Part shown: positions 18,780 to 28,072 of the stretch, one piece after another
Position numbering within the stretch: the stretch's first letter is position 1
How the letters are laid out: the number at the start of each line of letters is the position of its first letter
DNA from: Euzebya rosea
GTDB taxonomy: Bacteria; Actinomycetota; Nitriliruptoria; Euzebyales; Euzebyaceae
Assembly: GCF_003073135.1 (NCBI RefSeq)
Contig: NZ_PGDQ01000014.1
Coordinates: 62,001 to 126,000 of the forward strand
Direction: 5' to 3'
Length of the DNA: 64,000 bases
Made by a program: the position numbers and the translations under genes
Notes under the pieces: generated by a model
Told to the model about the DNA's origin: nothing
What the model saw: only the letters and a program-made list of their open reading frames with translations
The model's database searches: none

Positions 18780-19874
18780 ATGCCGCGTTTCGCGTTCGCC
18801 GTGCCGTTCCTGCCACACAAGCAGGACGAGTGGCGCGCGACCGCTGGGGAGATCCCCGTTCGCCGTGCGACCGAACACCGTCAGCACCTGCTGGAGCGCG
18901 GCATCTTCAAGGAACGGTGGTGGATGCAGACGGGCGCGGGCACGCCGCCCCTGTCGTTGGTCCTGTGGGACTGCGACGACCTTGATCGTGTGGGCCTGTC
19001 GCGGATCGGGACGGGCAACCGCCACGACGACTGGATGGCCGAGCAGGTGGTCGGGCAGATCCACGGCCTCAATCCAGCGGGGTCCGCGCTGCCGGAGGTG
19101 CACCTGCTGAGCGGCACCACGACGATGGCGACCGCAACCGCCGGCAGCCAGACGATGTTCGCCCTGCCGATACCCACCGAGGGCATCGACGCCGTCAGGT
19201 CGCTCGTGGAACGCATCGAGCACGGCGACCTCTCGCGGGCCCACGGGCAGTTCCTCGCCGACGCCTCGATCCGCGAGGAATGGATCTGGCTGCAGGAACC
19301 GACGTCGAACTGTCCGGCCCTGCTGCTGATCCACTGGATCGGCGACGACCTCGACGACGCCTGGCAGCGCCTGACCTACGTGCGGGACGACCCCTACGCC
19401 CGGGTGCTGCACGAGGCCCTGTTCACGCGGCTCATCGGCATCAGTCCCGAGCAGGTTGCCCACTGGCGCATCGAGCAGCTGCTGGTGATGCACGTGCGGC
19501 GGTCGGACTCCTTCACGCCGTCCCACCGTCGGATCGGGCAGAAGCTCGTCGGCGCGGTCCGCACCGGCGGATGGCCGATCGTGCAGCGGCTGCTGGCCGA
19601 CGACGTGGTGCTGCTCGAGGGGGACGGGACCCGGCACGTCGGGCCACCGGCGGTGGTCGAGGCCCTGCGCCGGACGGTGGCTGCGGCGGCCGGCACCCGC
19701 ACGGACCGGCCCGACATCGCCGACCTGCTCGTCGGCAGCAGCCACATCCAGGCGTTGCTGGAGTGGCCCGACCGACCCGTGTTGCCGGTGCTCGTCGAGC
19801 TCGAGGGGAGCGCCGTCGTGACGCTGTACGTTCAGCCCCCGATGGCCCGCCGTGACCGTGCGGTGACCGACTAG
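18780..19874 (+). CDS. DUF6176-like tandem protein with SnoaL-like C-terminus
   Basis: A 364-residue cytosolic protein of unknown function. Residues 1-90 and about 120-225 look like two copies of a DUF6176-like alpha/beta module: 'HLLERGIFKERWWMQ' then 'LSLVLWDCDDLDRV' in the first, 'FLADASIREEWIWLQ' then 'ALLLIHWIGDDLDDAW' in the second. The last ~110 residues ('WPIVQRLLADDVVLLEGDG', 'HVGPPAVVEALRRTV') resemble a SnoaL/NTF2 domain. Assignments are by pattern only. It stands between the divergent acylase and the fhaA operon. Confidence 0.75.
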   Translation: MPRFAFAVPFLPHKQDEWRATAGEIPVRRATEHRQHLLERGIFKERWWMQTGAGTPPLSLVLWDCDDLDRVGLSRIGTGNRHDDWMAEQVVGQIHGLNPAGSALPEVHLLSGTTTMATATAGSQTMFALPIPTEGIDAVRSLVERIEHGDLSRAHGQFLADASIREEWIWLQEPTSNCPALLLIHWIGDDLDDAWQRLTYVRDDPYARVLHEALFTRLIGISPEQVAHWRIEQLLVMHVRRSDSFTPSHRRIGQKLVGAVRTGGWPIVQRLLADDVVLLEGDGTRHVGPPAVVEALRRTVAAAAGTRTDRPDIADLLVGSSHIQALLEWPDRPVLPVLVELEGSAVVTLYVQPPMARRDRAVTD

Positions 19875-19969
19875 CACGACGGGGCACCCGTGCGCGGCGG
19901 CGACGGACCGTAGACTTCCCGCAACATCCAGCGTCGACGAGCGAACGACGCCGGCAAGGCACCGCACAC

Positions 19970-20800
19970 ATGAGCATCCTCAGGGACTTCGAGAAGAGAT
20001 TGGAAGGCGCGGTAGAGGGTTTCTTCGCGCGCGCGTTCCGGTCCGGCCTGCAGCCGGTCGAGCTGGCGAAGGCCATCCAGCGCTACGAGGGCAACTACCA
20101 GCAGGTAGGGGTCGACGCGGTGTTCGTGCCGAACGTCTACCGCTTCACCCTCTCCCCCACCGACCTGGAGCGGTTCAGCGGCTTCACCCGGTCCCTGCAG
20201 CGCGAGCTGGCCGACGTCGCCCGGCGCACCGCCGACGAGAAGGGCTGGCGGACCCACGGCCCGATCCGCATCGAGTTCGAGCGGTCCGAGGACATCCGCG
20301 TCGGCACCTTCGAGCTGCGCGGCAAGACCGAGACACCGGGCCAGGCCGAGGCCGCCGGGGTGCAGGCCCCGTCACGACCGGCCCCCGCGCCGCTGCCGGC
20401 CGAGCCGGTGTTCCAGCCCGCGCCGGCCACACCCGCCGCCCCGCCGTCCGCCGCACCCGTGGCTGCCACGGTGCCCGGCGCCGAGCCCGCCCCGTCGCCG
20501 GCCGGTGCCGCACCGGTCCTGCGAGCCGTCCAGGGCTCCGACACCGGCAAGATCTTCACCCTCGACCGCCCCCAGCTGGTCATCGGCCGGCTGCCCGACT
20601 GCGACATCACCCTGACCGGCGCGGCGGTCTCCCGTCGCCACGCCCGGGTGCAGCAGGAGGGGGGGCGCTGGACGATCACCGACCTCGGCTCCACCAACGG
20701 GGTCCGGGTCAACGCCCAGCCCGTCCAGGTCAGCGAGATCAAGCCCGGCGACCGGGTCGAGGTCGGCGACATCACCTTCACCTTCCTCCTCACGGGCTGA
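19970..20800 (+). CDS. fhaA: FHA domain protein FhaA
   Basis: A 276-residue protein with an N-terminal DUF3662 domain (residues ~1-115, 'YEGNYQQVGVDAVFVPNVY'), a Pro/Ala linker, and a C-terminal FHA domain with 'LVIGRLPDCDITL', 'VSRRHARV' and 'DLGSTNGVRVN', the phosphothreonine-binding residues. In mycobacteria FhaA binds phosphorylated partners of PknB and restrains peptidoglycan synthesis. First gene of fhaA-fhaB-pstP-rodA-pbpA-pknB. TAGACT at 19912-19917 is a possible -10 element. Confidence 0.95.
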   Translation: MSILRDFEKRLEGAVEGFFARAFRSGLQPVELAKAIQRYEGNYQQVGVDAVFVPNVYRFTLSPTDLERFSGFTRSLQRELADVARRTADEKGWRTHGPIRIEFERSEDIRVGTFELRGKTETPGQAEAAGVQAPSRPAPAPLPAEPVFQPAPATPAAPPSAAPVAATVPGAEPAPSPAGAAPVLRAVQGSDTGKIFTLDRPQLVIGRLPDCDITLTGAAVSRRHARVQQEGGRWTITDLGSTNGVRVNAQPVQVSEIKPGDRVEVGDITFTFLLTG

Positions 20801-20804
20801 TGAC

Positions 20805-21269
20805 GTGCCGCCCATCGTCTTCACCGCGCTGCAGGTCCTCTTCCTGGTCCTGCTGTACGCCTTCGTGGCCCGGGCCGTCCGCTGGGTCATCAAGGACGTC
20901 GCCAACCCCGGTCCAGCCCTGGCGGCAAGCCAGCCACGCGCGCCGCGCGGCCGCCAGCCGAAGCAGAAGCGTGCTCGTCCCCGTGAGCTGGTCATCCACT
21001 TCCCCGATTCCGCCCCGCGTGTGCTGCCGCTGGAAGAGGGACGAAGCGTGACGTTCGGTCGACACCAGACGGCGTCGGTGGTCCTCACCGACCTGTACGC
21101 CAGCGACTTCCATGCGCGCATCGACTTCGACGGTGATGGCTGGACGCTGACCGACGAGGGCTCGACGAACGGTACGTTCCTCAACCAGGTCCGACTGACG
21201 GCACCCACGCCGCTGCGGGCCGGCGACCAGATCTCCTTCGGTCGGACCACAGTGGAAGTCAGGAGGTGA
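20805..21269 (+). CDS. fhaB: FHA domain membrane protein FhaB (FipA)
   Basis: A 154-residue protein with one N-terminal transmembrane helix ('ALQVLFLVLLYAFVARAV'), a basic linker and a C-terminal FHA domain ('VTFGRHQTASVVL', 'ASDFHARI', 'DEGSTNGTFLN'). It should bind phosphothreonine peptides at the membrane; the mycobacterial homologue links PknB signalling to division. GTG start four bases after the fhaA stop; pstP follows after seven bases. Confidence 0.93.
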   Translation: MPPIVFTALQVLFLVLLYAFVARAVRWVIKDVANPGPALAASQPRAPRGRQPKQKRARPRELVIHFPDSAPRVLPLEEGRSVTFGRHQTASVVLTDLYASDFHARIDFDGDGWTLTDEGSTNGTFLNQVRLTAPTPLRAGDQISFGRTTVEVRR

Positions 21270-21276
21270 GGCCGGA

Positions 21277-22623
21277 ATGACCCTTGTCGTGCACGCCTTC
21301 GGCTACTCCAACGTCGGGCGCATCCGCGAGATCAACGAGGACAACTTCCTCACCGGGCGCACCGTGTTCGCGGTGGCCGACGGGATGGGCGGCCATGCCG
21401 CCGGCGAGGTCGCCTCCGAAGCGGCGTTGATGCCGCTCCGCGAGATCGACGGTGGCACCTACCGGGATCCGCAGGCCGCCACCGACGCGTTGTCCCACGC
21501 GGTCAGCCAGGCCAACGAGCTCGTCCTCGAACGGGCTGCCGCCGACCCCGACCTGCGGGGCATGGGCACCACCCTGACCACCGTGATGGTCCGTGGCTCG
21601 CGGCTGCACCTGGCCCACGTCGGCGACAGCCGCGCCTACCTGCTCCGCGGCGGCATGCTGCAGATGCTCACCGAGGACCACACCCTCGTGAACCAGCTGG
21701 TGAAGGAGGGCCGCCTCACCGAGGAGCAGGCCGCCACCCACCCGCAGCGCAGCGTCATCACCCGCGCCATCGGCGTGGAGATGGGCGTGCAGGTCGACAC
21801 CATGGTCGAGCCGCTCGAGCTGGCGCCCGGCGACCAGATCCTGCTGTGCTCCGACGGCCTGACCGGCCCGGTCAGCGAGTCGTTGATCGCCGAGATCCTG
21901 GCGACCGAGGACGACGGCGACATCGCCTGTCGTCGCCTGATCGACGCCGCCAACGCCGGCGGTGGCCCCGACAACATCACCTGTGTGCTGCTGCGCGTCG
22001 AGGGTGACGGCACGACGACCGCGCCCGCGGCCATCGCGCCGGCGACGTCCTCCGACGACGACGCGACCGCCGAGCTGGGCGACCCGGCGCAGCTGGACGC
22101 CCGCCGCCTGGCCGAGCTGGGCGGCGGCAGCGAGGTGCCGGAGGAGGTGCAGGCGGAGGAGCGCAGCTCGGGTCGTCGTCGCCTCGGTGCCACCCTCCTC
22201 GGCGTGCTGCTCGTGCTGGCCGTGCTGGTCGGCGGCGCGCTGCTGCTGCTCAACCGCAGCTTCTTCGTCGGGGTGGACGACGACGGCCAGGTCGGCATCT
22301 ACCGCGGCATCCCCGCGTTCTCCATCGGGCTGGTCGAGGCCGAGTCCTTCGGGCTGGACGACCTGCCCGAAGGCCTGCACCCGGGCCTGGAGGGCGGCAT
22401 CGCCTTCTCCAGCCTCGCCGAGGCCCGCATGCACGTCACCGACGTCCTCGAACCACAGCTGGAGGTGGAGGAGGAGGAGCCGTTGCCGACCGAGTCGCCG
22501 ACGCCGTCGCCCTCCCCGGCCAGCGAACCCAAGGACCCCCCGTCCATCGGGGCCGACGCACCCGCTCCGACTCCGGAACCGACCACGGCGCCACGACCCA
22601 CGCCCTCCCCGGCCAGCTCGTGA
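21277..22623 (+). CDS. pstP: PP2C-type Ser/Thr phosphatase PstP
   Basis: Metal-dependent protein phosphatase that reverses PknB phosphorylation. Residues 1-240 form the PPM domain, with 'REINEDNF' (18-24), 'VADGMGGHAAGE' (34-44), 'HVGDSRAYLL', 'LLCSDGLTG' and 'GGPDNITCVLL' giving the metal-binding Asp residues. A transmembrane helix follows at about 305-325, then an extracellular part ending in a Pro/Thr/Ser-rich tail. AGGAGG precedes the ATG. Its stop overlaps the rodA GTG (GTGA), so the membrane phosphatase and the wall polymerase are translationally coupled. Confidence 0.96.
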   Translation: MTLVVHAFGYSNVGRIREINEDNFLTGRTVFAVADGMGGHAAGEVASEAALMPLREIDGGTYRDPQAATDALSHAVSQANELVLERAAADPDLRGMGTTLTTVMVRGSRLHLAHVGDSRAYLLRGGMLQMLTEDHTLVNQLVKEGRLTEEQAATHPQRSVITRAIGVEMGVQVDTMVEPLELAPGDQILLCSDGLTGPVSESLIAEILATEDDGDIACRRLIDAANAGGGPDNITCVLLRVEGDGTTTAPAAIAPATSSDDDATAELGDPAQLDARRLAELGGGSEVPEEVQAEERSSGRRRLGATLLGVLLVLAVLVGGALLLLNRSFFVGVDDDGQVGIYRGIPAFSIGLVEAESFGLDDLPEGLHPGLEGGIAFSSLAEARMHVTDVLEPQLEVEEEEPLPTESPTPSPSPASEPKDPPSIGADAPAPTPEPTTAPRPTPSPASS

Positions 22624-24002
22624 GCGTGTCGCTCGACCAGCTCCGGGGCACCCCGGAGGTGCGGCGGCGGGCCAACACCGAGGTCGGCCTGCTGGTCCTG
22701 GCGATCATCATCACCCTCAGCGCCTACACGCTGGTGGGGCTGGCCCAGGAACCGGTGATCCCCGCCGGGCTGCTGGCCTACGGCGGGGCGCTCGCGGCGC
22801 TGGCCGCGGCCGCCCACCTGGTCAGCCGTCGCCTCGCGCCCGGTGCCGACCCGCTGCTGCTGCCGATCGCCTTCCTCCTCAACGGCATCGGCCTGGTGAT
22901 GATCCGCCGGGTCGACTTCGCCGAGGCGTCCCGGGACAGCGGGCTCGAGCTGGCCCCGCTGCAGACGATCTGGACGATCATCGGGGTGGCGCTGTTCGCG
23001 GGGACGCTCCTGCTGCTGCGCGACCACACGGTCCTGGACCGCTACCGCTACATCATCGGCCTGGCTGCCGTCGTCGCGCTGATGACCCCGCTGCTGCCGG
23101 TCCTCGGGACCGACTTCGGTCGCGGCTCGCGCATCTGGGTACGGATCCCCGGCGGCTTCTCCCTGCAGCCCGGCGAGTTCGCCAAGATCGGCCTCGTCGT
23201 GTTCTTCGCGGCCTACCTGGCCGAGAAGCGCGCGCTGCTGTCGGCCGCCACCTCGCGGCTGGGCCCGCTGCACGTCCCGCCGGCACGGGCGTTCGGGCCG
23301 GTCGGGCTGGCCTGGTTCGTCTCCCTCGGCGTGCTGGTCTTCGAACGCGACCTGGGGCTGTCCCTGCTGGTGTTCGGCATCTTCGTCGCGATGCTCTACA
23401 TGGCGACCGGCCGGCTGGCCTACGTCGTGTTCGGCGGTGCGCTGTTCGGTGCCGGGGCGCTCGCGTCGTGGTCGGTGTTCAGCCACGTGCAGACCCGCGT
23501 GTCGATCTGGCTGGACCCCTTCGCCGACGCCCAGGGGTCGGGCTTCCAGCTCGTGCAGTCGTTGTTCGCCTTCGGCACCGGCGGCGTGGCCGGCGTGGGC
23601 TGGGGGCAGGGCAACCCCGAGCTGATCCCGGACGTCGAGACCGACTTCATCTTCTCCGCCATCGGTGAGGAGCTGGGGCTGCTCGGCACCACCGCCGTCC
23701 TGCTGCTGTACTTCCTGCTGGCCGGCCGCGGCTTCGTGACCGCGCTGCGGGCCCCCGACGACTTCTCCAAGCTGCTGGCCGCCGGGCTGACGTTCGTGTT
23801 CAGCCTGCAGGTCTTCGTGATCGTCGGCGGGGTCAGCCGGCTGATCCCCCTCACCGGCATCACGCTGCCGCTCGTGTCCTACGGCGGCTCCAGCCTGCTG
23901 GCCAACTACGTCCTGATCGCCCTGCTCGTCAGGGTGTCGGCCGCGCGAGCGCCGGTGGCCCGCCGTTCGGCCCGCGCCGACCTCGCCAGGATCGACGGCT
24001 GA
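22620..24002 (+). CDS. rodA: RodA/FtsW-type peptidoglycan polymerase
   Basis: A 460-residue SEDS-family glycosyltransferase with about ten to twelve transmembrane helices. Family motifs: 'WVRIPGGFSLQPGEFAKIG', 'FERDLGLSLLVFGIF', 'QGNPELIPDVETDFIFS' with 'AIGEELGLLG', and 'GITLPLVSYGGSSLLANY'. It polymerises lipid II into glycan strands with the PBP encoded next. The GTG start overlaps the pstP stop, and the stop overlaps the pbpA ATG by one base. Position in the pknB operon argues for RodA rather than FtsW. Confidence 0.95.
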   Translation: MSVSLDQLRGTPEVRRRANTEVGLLVLAIIITLSAYTLVGLAQEPVIPAGLLAYGGALAALAAAAHLVSRRLAPGADPLLLPIAFLLNGIGLVMIRRVDFAEASRDSGLELAPLQTIWTIIGVALFAGTLLLLRDHTVLDRYRYIIGLAAVVALMTPLLPVLGTDFGRGSRIWVRIPGGFSLQPGEFAKIGLVVFFAAYLAEKRALLSAATSRLGPLHVPPARAFGPVGLAWFVSLGVLVFERDLGLSLLVFGIFVAMLYMATGRLAYVVFGGALFGAGALASWSVFSHVQTRVSIWLDPFADAQGSGFQLVQSLFAFGTGGVAGVGWGQGNPELIPDVETDFIFSAIGEELGLLGTTAVLLLYFLLAGRGFVTALRAPDDFSKLLAAGLTFVFSLQVFVIVGGVSRLIPLTGITLPLVSYGGSSLLANYVLIALLVRVSAARAPVARRSARADLARIDG

Positions 24003-25483
24003 TGACCCGCTCCATCCGCCACACCGCCTGGACCGTCTTCGTGCTGTTCGGGCTGCTGTTCGTCAACCTCAACTGGCTGCAGGTCATCCAGGCCGACGAC
24101 CTGGCCCGCGACGAACGCAACCGCCGGCAGCTGCTGGCGGAGTACGAGATCCAGCGAGGGTCGATCACCGCCGGCAGCGGCACCCAGCAGCGGACGATCG
24201 CCAGGTCCCAGGACACCTCGGACCAGCTGCGGTTCCAGCGTGTCTACAGCGACGGGCCGACCTACGCCCACGTCACCGGCTTCCACTCCTTCATCTACGC
24301 CCGCACCCAGCTGGAGCAGCGCTACAACGAGTTCCTCCAGGGGTCCTCGCCGGACGCGTTGTTCCGCAACCTCGCCGACGCGCTGCAGGGCCGCGAACGG
24401 CAGGGCGACACCGTCGTCACGTCGATCGTGCCGGCCGTGCAGGAGGCGGCCGTCCAGGCGCTCGGCGGGCAGACCGGCGCGATCGTCGCGATCGACCCGC
24501 GGACCGGCGCGGTACTGGCGATGGTGTCCAGCCCCACCTACGACCCCAACGAGCTGTCCAGCCACGACGGCGCCTCGATCCGCGCGGCGTGGGAACGGCT
24601 CGAGGCCGACCCCGCCAACCCCCGGCTGAACCGGGCGACCAGCGAGCTGTACGCCCCCGGGTCCACCTTCAAGGTGGTCACCGCCGCCGCGCTGCTGGAA
24701 CGCGGCGGGAGCCCCGAGGACACCTTCGACGATCCCGCGTTCCTCGACCTGCCCCAGACCACCGCGCAGATCGGCAACTTCGCGTCCGGCCGCAGCTGCG
24801 CCGGCGGCACGATCACCCTCCGACGGGCCCTGGAGGTGTCGTGCAACACCACCTTCGGGCTGATCGGCCTGGACATCGGCGCCGCTGCGCTGGTCGAGAC
24901 CGCCCAGTCCTTCGGGCTGAACACCGACATCGAGTTCGACGTCCCCACGGCGACCAGCCGCATCCCCACCGAGCTGGACCCGCCCCAGACCGCCCAGTCC
25001 GCCATCGGCCAGCGTGACGTGAGGGTCTCGCCGCTGCAGATGGCGATGGTCGCCGGCGCGATCGGCAACGGCGGCGTGATGATGCGTCCCCGGCTGGTCA
25101 CCGAGGTCCAGGACTACGCCGGCCGGGTGCTGCGGGAGTACCCCGCCGAGCCGCTGTCCATCCCCAGCCGCGACGGCTCCCAGGCCGTCAGCCCCGGCAC
25201 CGCGGCGACGCTGACGGACATGATGGTCGGCGTGGTGAACAACGGCACCGGCACCAACGCCGCCATCCCCGGGGTGCAGGTCGCCGGCAAGACGGGCACC
25301 GCCGAGCAGGGGGAGGGACAGTCGCCGGACGTGTGGTTCATCGGCTTCGCCCCCGCCGAGGCCCCGCGTGTCGCCGTCGCCGTCGTCGTCGAGGAGGGCG
25401 GCAACGGCGGCGAGTCCGGCACCGGTGGTGGGATCGCAGCCCCGATCGCCCGTACGGTTATGGCAGCAGCGCTGGGGATCTGA
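24002..25483 (+). CDS. pbpA: penicillin-binding protein (class B transpeptidase)
   Basis: A 493-residue PBP with an N-terminal membrane anchor ('AWTVFVLFGLLFVNLNWLQ'), a dimerisation region and a transpeptidase domain. The active site is complete: STFK with Ser221/Lys224, SCN at 280-282 and KTG at 430-432. It cross-links peptidoglycan at the outer face and should pair with the RodA encoded just before it. A Gly-rich stretch near the C-terminus is unremarkable. pknB follows after 43 bp. Confidence 0.95.
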   Translation: MTRSIRHTAWTVFVLFGLLFVNLNWLQVIQADDLARDERNRRQLLAEYEIQRGSITAGSGTQQRTIARSQDTSDQLRFQRVYSDGPTYAHVTGFHSFIYARTQLEQRYNEFLQGSSPDALFRNLADALQGRERQGDTVVTSIVPAVQEAAVQALGGQTGAIVAIDPRTGAVLAMVSSPTYDPNELSSHDGASIRAAWERLEADPANPRLNRATSELYAPGSTFKVVTAAALLERGGSPEDTFDDPAFLDLPQTTAQIGNFASGRSCAGGTITLRRALEVSCNTTFGLIGLDIGAAALVETAQSFGLNTDIEFDVPTATSRIPTELDPPQTAQSAIGQRDVRVSPLQMAMVAGAIGNGGVMMRPRLVTEVQDYAGRVLREYPAEPLSIPSRDGSQAVSPGTAATLTDMMVGVVNNGTGTNAAIPGVQVAGKTGTAEQGEGQSPDVWFIGFAPAEAPRVAVAVVVEEGGNGGESGTGGGIAAPIARTVMAAALGI

Positions 25484-25526
25484 CGCCTGCAGCTTCCCCG
25501 GATCACGACAGAAAGAAGGCACTCGA

Positions 25527-27473
25527 GTGAGCACCACCGACGGACAGGATCGGCGCGTCATCGCCGGCCGGTACGTGCTGCGCGGCCTGCTCGGTCAGGG
25601 CGGCATGGCCGACGTGGAGCTTGCCTACGACGAGGTGCTCGACCGCCAGGTCGCGGTCAAGATGCTCCACGAGCGCTACACCGGCGACGATTCCTTCGTC
25701 GAGCGGTTCCGTCGAGAGGCCCAGTCCGCTGCGGCGCTGAACCACCCCAACGTCGTCGGGGTCTACGACACCGGCGCCGACAACGGCCGCCCGTTCATCG
25801 TCATGGAGTACATCGCCGGCCGGTCGTTGCGCGACATCATGCGCCGCGAGGGCGTGCTGCCCCGCCGGGCCGCCGAGATCGGTGCCGAGGCCGCGCAGGC
25901 GCTCCACTTCGCCCACGAACGCGGGATCGTCCACCGCGACATCAAGCCGGCCAACATCATGATCGGCGACGACGGACGGGTGAAGGTCACCGACTTCGGG
26001 ATCGCCCGGGCCGTCAACGTCGAGTCGGTCACCCAGACCGCCGCCGTGTTCGGCACCGCCGCCTACGTCGCGCCCGAGCAGGCCCAGGGCCAGCGGGTCG
26101 ACGGCCGCACCGACCTGTACGCGCTGGGCTGTGTGCTGTTCGAGATGTTGACCGGCCAGCAGCCGTTCTCCGGCGACACCGCCGTGACGCTGGCCTACAA
26201 GCACGTGTCGGAGGCGCCGCCCGAACCGCGCTCGATCAACCCCGACATCCCCCCGGCGCTGTCGGCGGTCGTGCTGAAGGCGATGGCCAAGGACCCGGCG
26301 CAGCGGTACCAGACGGGCAAGGACTTCGCCGACGACCTGAACCGCGCCGTGGCCGGCCAGCAGGTCGCCGCGTCCGCCGGGCAGACCGCGGCCTACGCCA
26401 CCACCCAGGCCATCCCGAGGCAGCAGGCCGGCACCGCCGCCCCGCACGACCCCACGCTGGTGGCGTCCACCCCGGTGGCGACCCCGGTGCGCGAGACGCC
26501 CCGCCCCAGCGAGGACTACTACGAGCGGTCCGGCCCCGACTACGGCCGCATCGCCGCCTACGCCTTCCTCGTCGTGCTGATCGCCGCGCTGGTGGGCATC
26601 GCGTGGTTCCTGTTCTCCGACCTCGGCGGCGACGACGAGGCCATCACCCAGGTGCAGGTCCCGTCGCTGATCGGCATGGACGTCGACGCAGCCCAGCAGG
26701 CGTTGGTCGCGCTGGAGCTGCAGCCGGCCATCGGTGAGCGGGAACCCAGCGCGACCGCGCCGCCCAACACGGTGCTGCGGACCGAACCGGGTGAGGGGAC
26801 GTCGGTCGACATCCGCTCGACGGTGACGTTGATCCTCTCGGAGGGCCCGGAGCTGATCCGCATCCCGCAGGTGATGGGCCTGACCGCGGCCGAGGCCGAG
26901 CAGCTGCTGGCCGCCGACGGCCTGGTCGTCGGTGGTGAGGAGACCGCCCAGGACCCCGATGTGGAGGAGGGGCTGGTCATCCGCACCCAGCCGGCCGCCG
27001 GCATCGAGGTCGAGCAGGGCACCGCCATCATCCTGGTGATCTCGGCGGGGCAGGAGACGTTCCGCATGCCCCCGGTGGTCGACCTGACCGAGGAGGCCGC
27101 GCGGGAGCTGATCGAGGGCGCCTGCGACCGTGAGGACGACACCCCGTGCGCCGTCGTCGTCGCCACGACCGACGCCACCGTGACCGGCGACGGGCGGGTC
27201 ATCCGCACCGACCCGGAGTCCGGCGAGGACGTCCTCATCGGCTCCCGCGTGACGATCGTGCTGTCCTCGGAGGAGCCCACGGAGGAGCCCACCACCGAGG
27301 AGCCGGAACCCGAGCCCACCACGGAGGAGCCGGAACCCGAGCCCGAGCCGACCACGGCTCCGCCCGAACCCCAGCCGACCCAGCAGCCCGAGCCCACCCC
27401 GACGCAGCCCCAGCCGACCCCCGAGCCGGCCCCACCACCCCCTCCCCCAACGGTCCCCGCGCCGACTGAATAG
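25527..27473 (+). CDS. pknB: Ser/Thr protein kinase PknB with PASTA domains
   Basis: A 648-residue receptor kinase. Kinase domain: glycine loop 'LGQGGMADV' (22-30), catalytic Lys45, 'HRDIKPAN' with Asp138, and DFG at 156-158. One transmembrane helix at about 342-363 is followed by three PASTA repeats (~375-585) that sense muropeptides or lipid II in homologues, then an extracellular tail of Glu/Pro/Thr repeats. Start GTG 25527 is chosen from conservation and an AAGG site; an upstream in-frame start at 25368 would overlap pbpA. It likely regulates RodA/PBP and the CwlM-like protein at 60.6 kb. Confidence 0.96.
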   Translation: MSTTDGQDRRVIAGRYVLRGLLGQGGMADVELAYDEVLDRQVAVKMLHERYTGDDSFVERFRREAQSAAALNHPNVVGVYDTGADNGRPFIVMEYIAGRSLRDIMRREGVLPRRAAEIGAEAAQALHFAHERGIVHRDIKPANIMIGDDGRVKVTDFGIARAVNVESVTQTAAVFGTAAYVAPEQAQGQRVDGRTDLYALGCVLFEMLTGQQPFSGDTAVTLAYKHVSEAPPEPRSINPDIPPALSAVVLKAMAKDPAQRYQTGKDFADDLNRAVAGQQVAASAGQTAAYATTQAIPRQQAGTAAPHDPTLVASTPVATPVRETPRPSEDYYERSGPDYGRIAAYAFLVVLIAALVGIAWFLFSDLGGDDEAITQVQVPSLIGMDVDAAQQALVALELQPAIGEREPSATAPPNTVLRTEPGEGTSVDIRSTVTLILSEGPELIRIPQVMGLTAAEAEQLLAADGLVVGGEETAQDPDVEEGLVIRTQPAAGIEVEQGTAIILVISAGQETFRMPPVVDLTEEAARELIEGACDREDDTPCAVVVATTDATVTGDGRVIRTDPESGEDVLIGSRVTIVLSSEEPTEEPTTEEPEPEPTTEEPEPEPEPTTAPPEPQPTQQPEPTPTQPQPTPEPAPPPPPPTVPAPTE

Positions 27474-28072
27474 TCGGCACCCTGCGGCAGCCTGTGGTCA
27501 GGCACGTCGCGGTCGCCGGGATGGCGTGTGGCCTGGGCGCCTCTGAGGGCGGTCGACCGCACGCGGGGTGAGGCCGCGTGTGCGATCCACACCCGCCGGC
27601 GGCGTGGCCGCCACACACCGGCCGAGGGTGGGTGCGATGAGCCGCACCTCAGGCTGTCCAACACACACACCATTCGTGCGCGGGGCCCATCGAGGTCCCC
27701 ACGCACCGACCGGTCAGGTCGCCGTGGACGGCGCGACGTGTGCGATAGGCCCCTCTGGGGGCGGTCGACCGCACCCAGGGTCAGGCCTCGTGTGGCATGC
27801 ACGCCCCCGGACGACGTCGACCGCGCACACCGAGCAAGGGTGCGTGCGATCCACTCCACCTCACGCGCTCGAACGCACACACCAGTCGTGTGCGCGACTC
27901 ACCGAGGGTGCCCACGCATCACCGCAGGGCGCCGACGACTCCGTGGTGGCTCCCGCAGTGCCCCGATGCGAAGCGAGGGTCGGTTCGCGAAGCGACGGTC
28001 GAGGAAGCCGCCGCGGATCGTCGATCACGAGCCCGAGGACCCGACGAGCGAAGCGAGGACCAACAAACAGGG
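27474..28072. other. gene-free stretch with degenerate duplication
   Basis: About 600 bp between the pknB stop and the convergent pabA stop. Open frames here have implausible Arg/His/Pro-rich products and no family resemblance. Most of it is two imperfect ~190-bp copies (27537-27723 and 27749-27933). The rest, 27960-28060, contains three short 'GCGAAGCGA'-like motifs. Confidence 0.65.
27537..27933. repeat. imperfect direct duplication, period ~211 bp
   Basis: Copy 1 (27537-27723) and copy 2 (27749-27933) align over their lengths with substitutions and small indels. Shared landmarks are CTCTGNGGGCGGTCGACCGC near the start, a CACACACAC-like run in the middle and a conserved end. The heptamer GTGCGAT occurs four times (27580, 27632, 27740, 27844). 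Confidence 0.65.
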
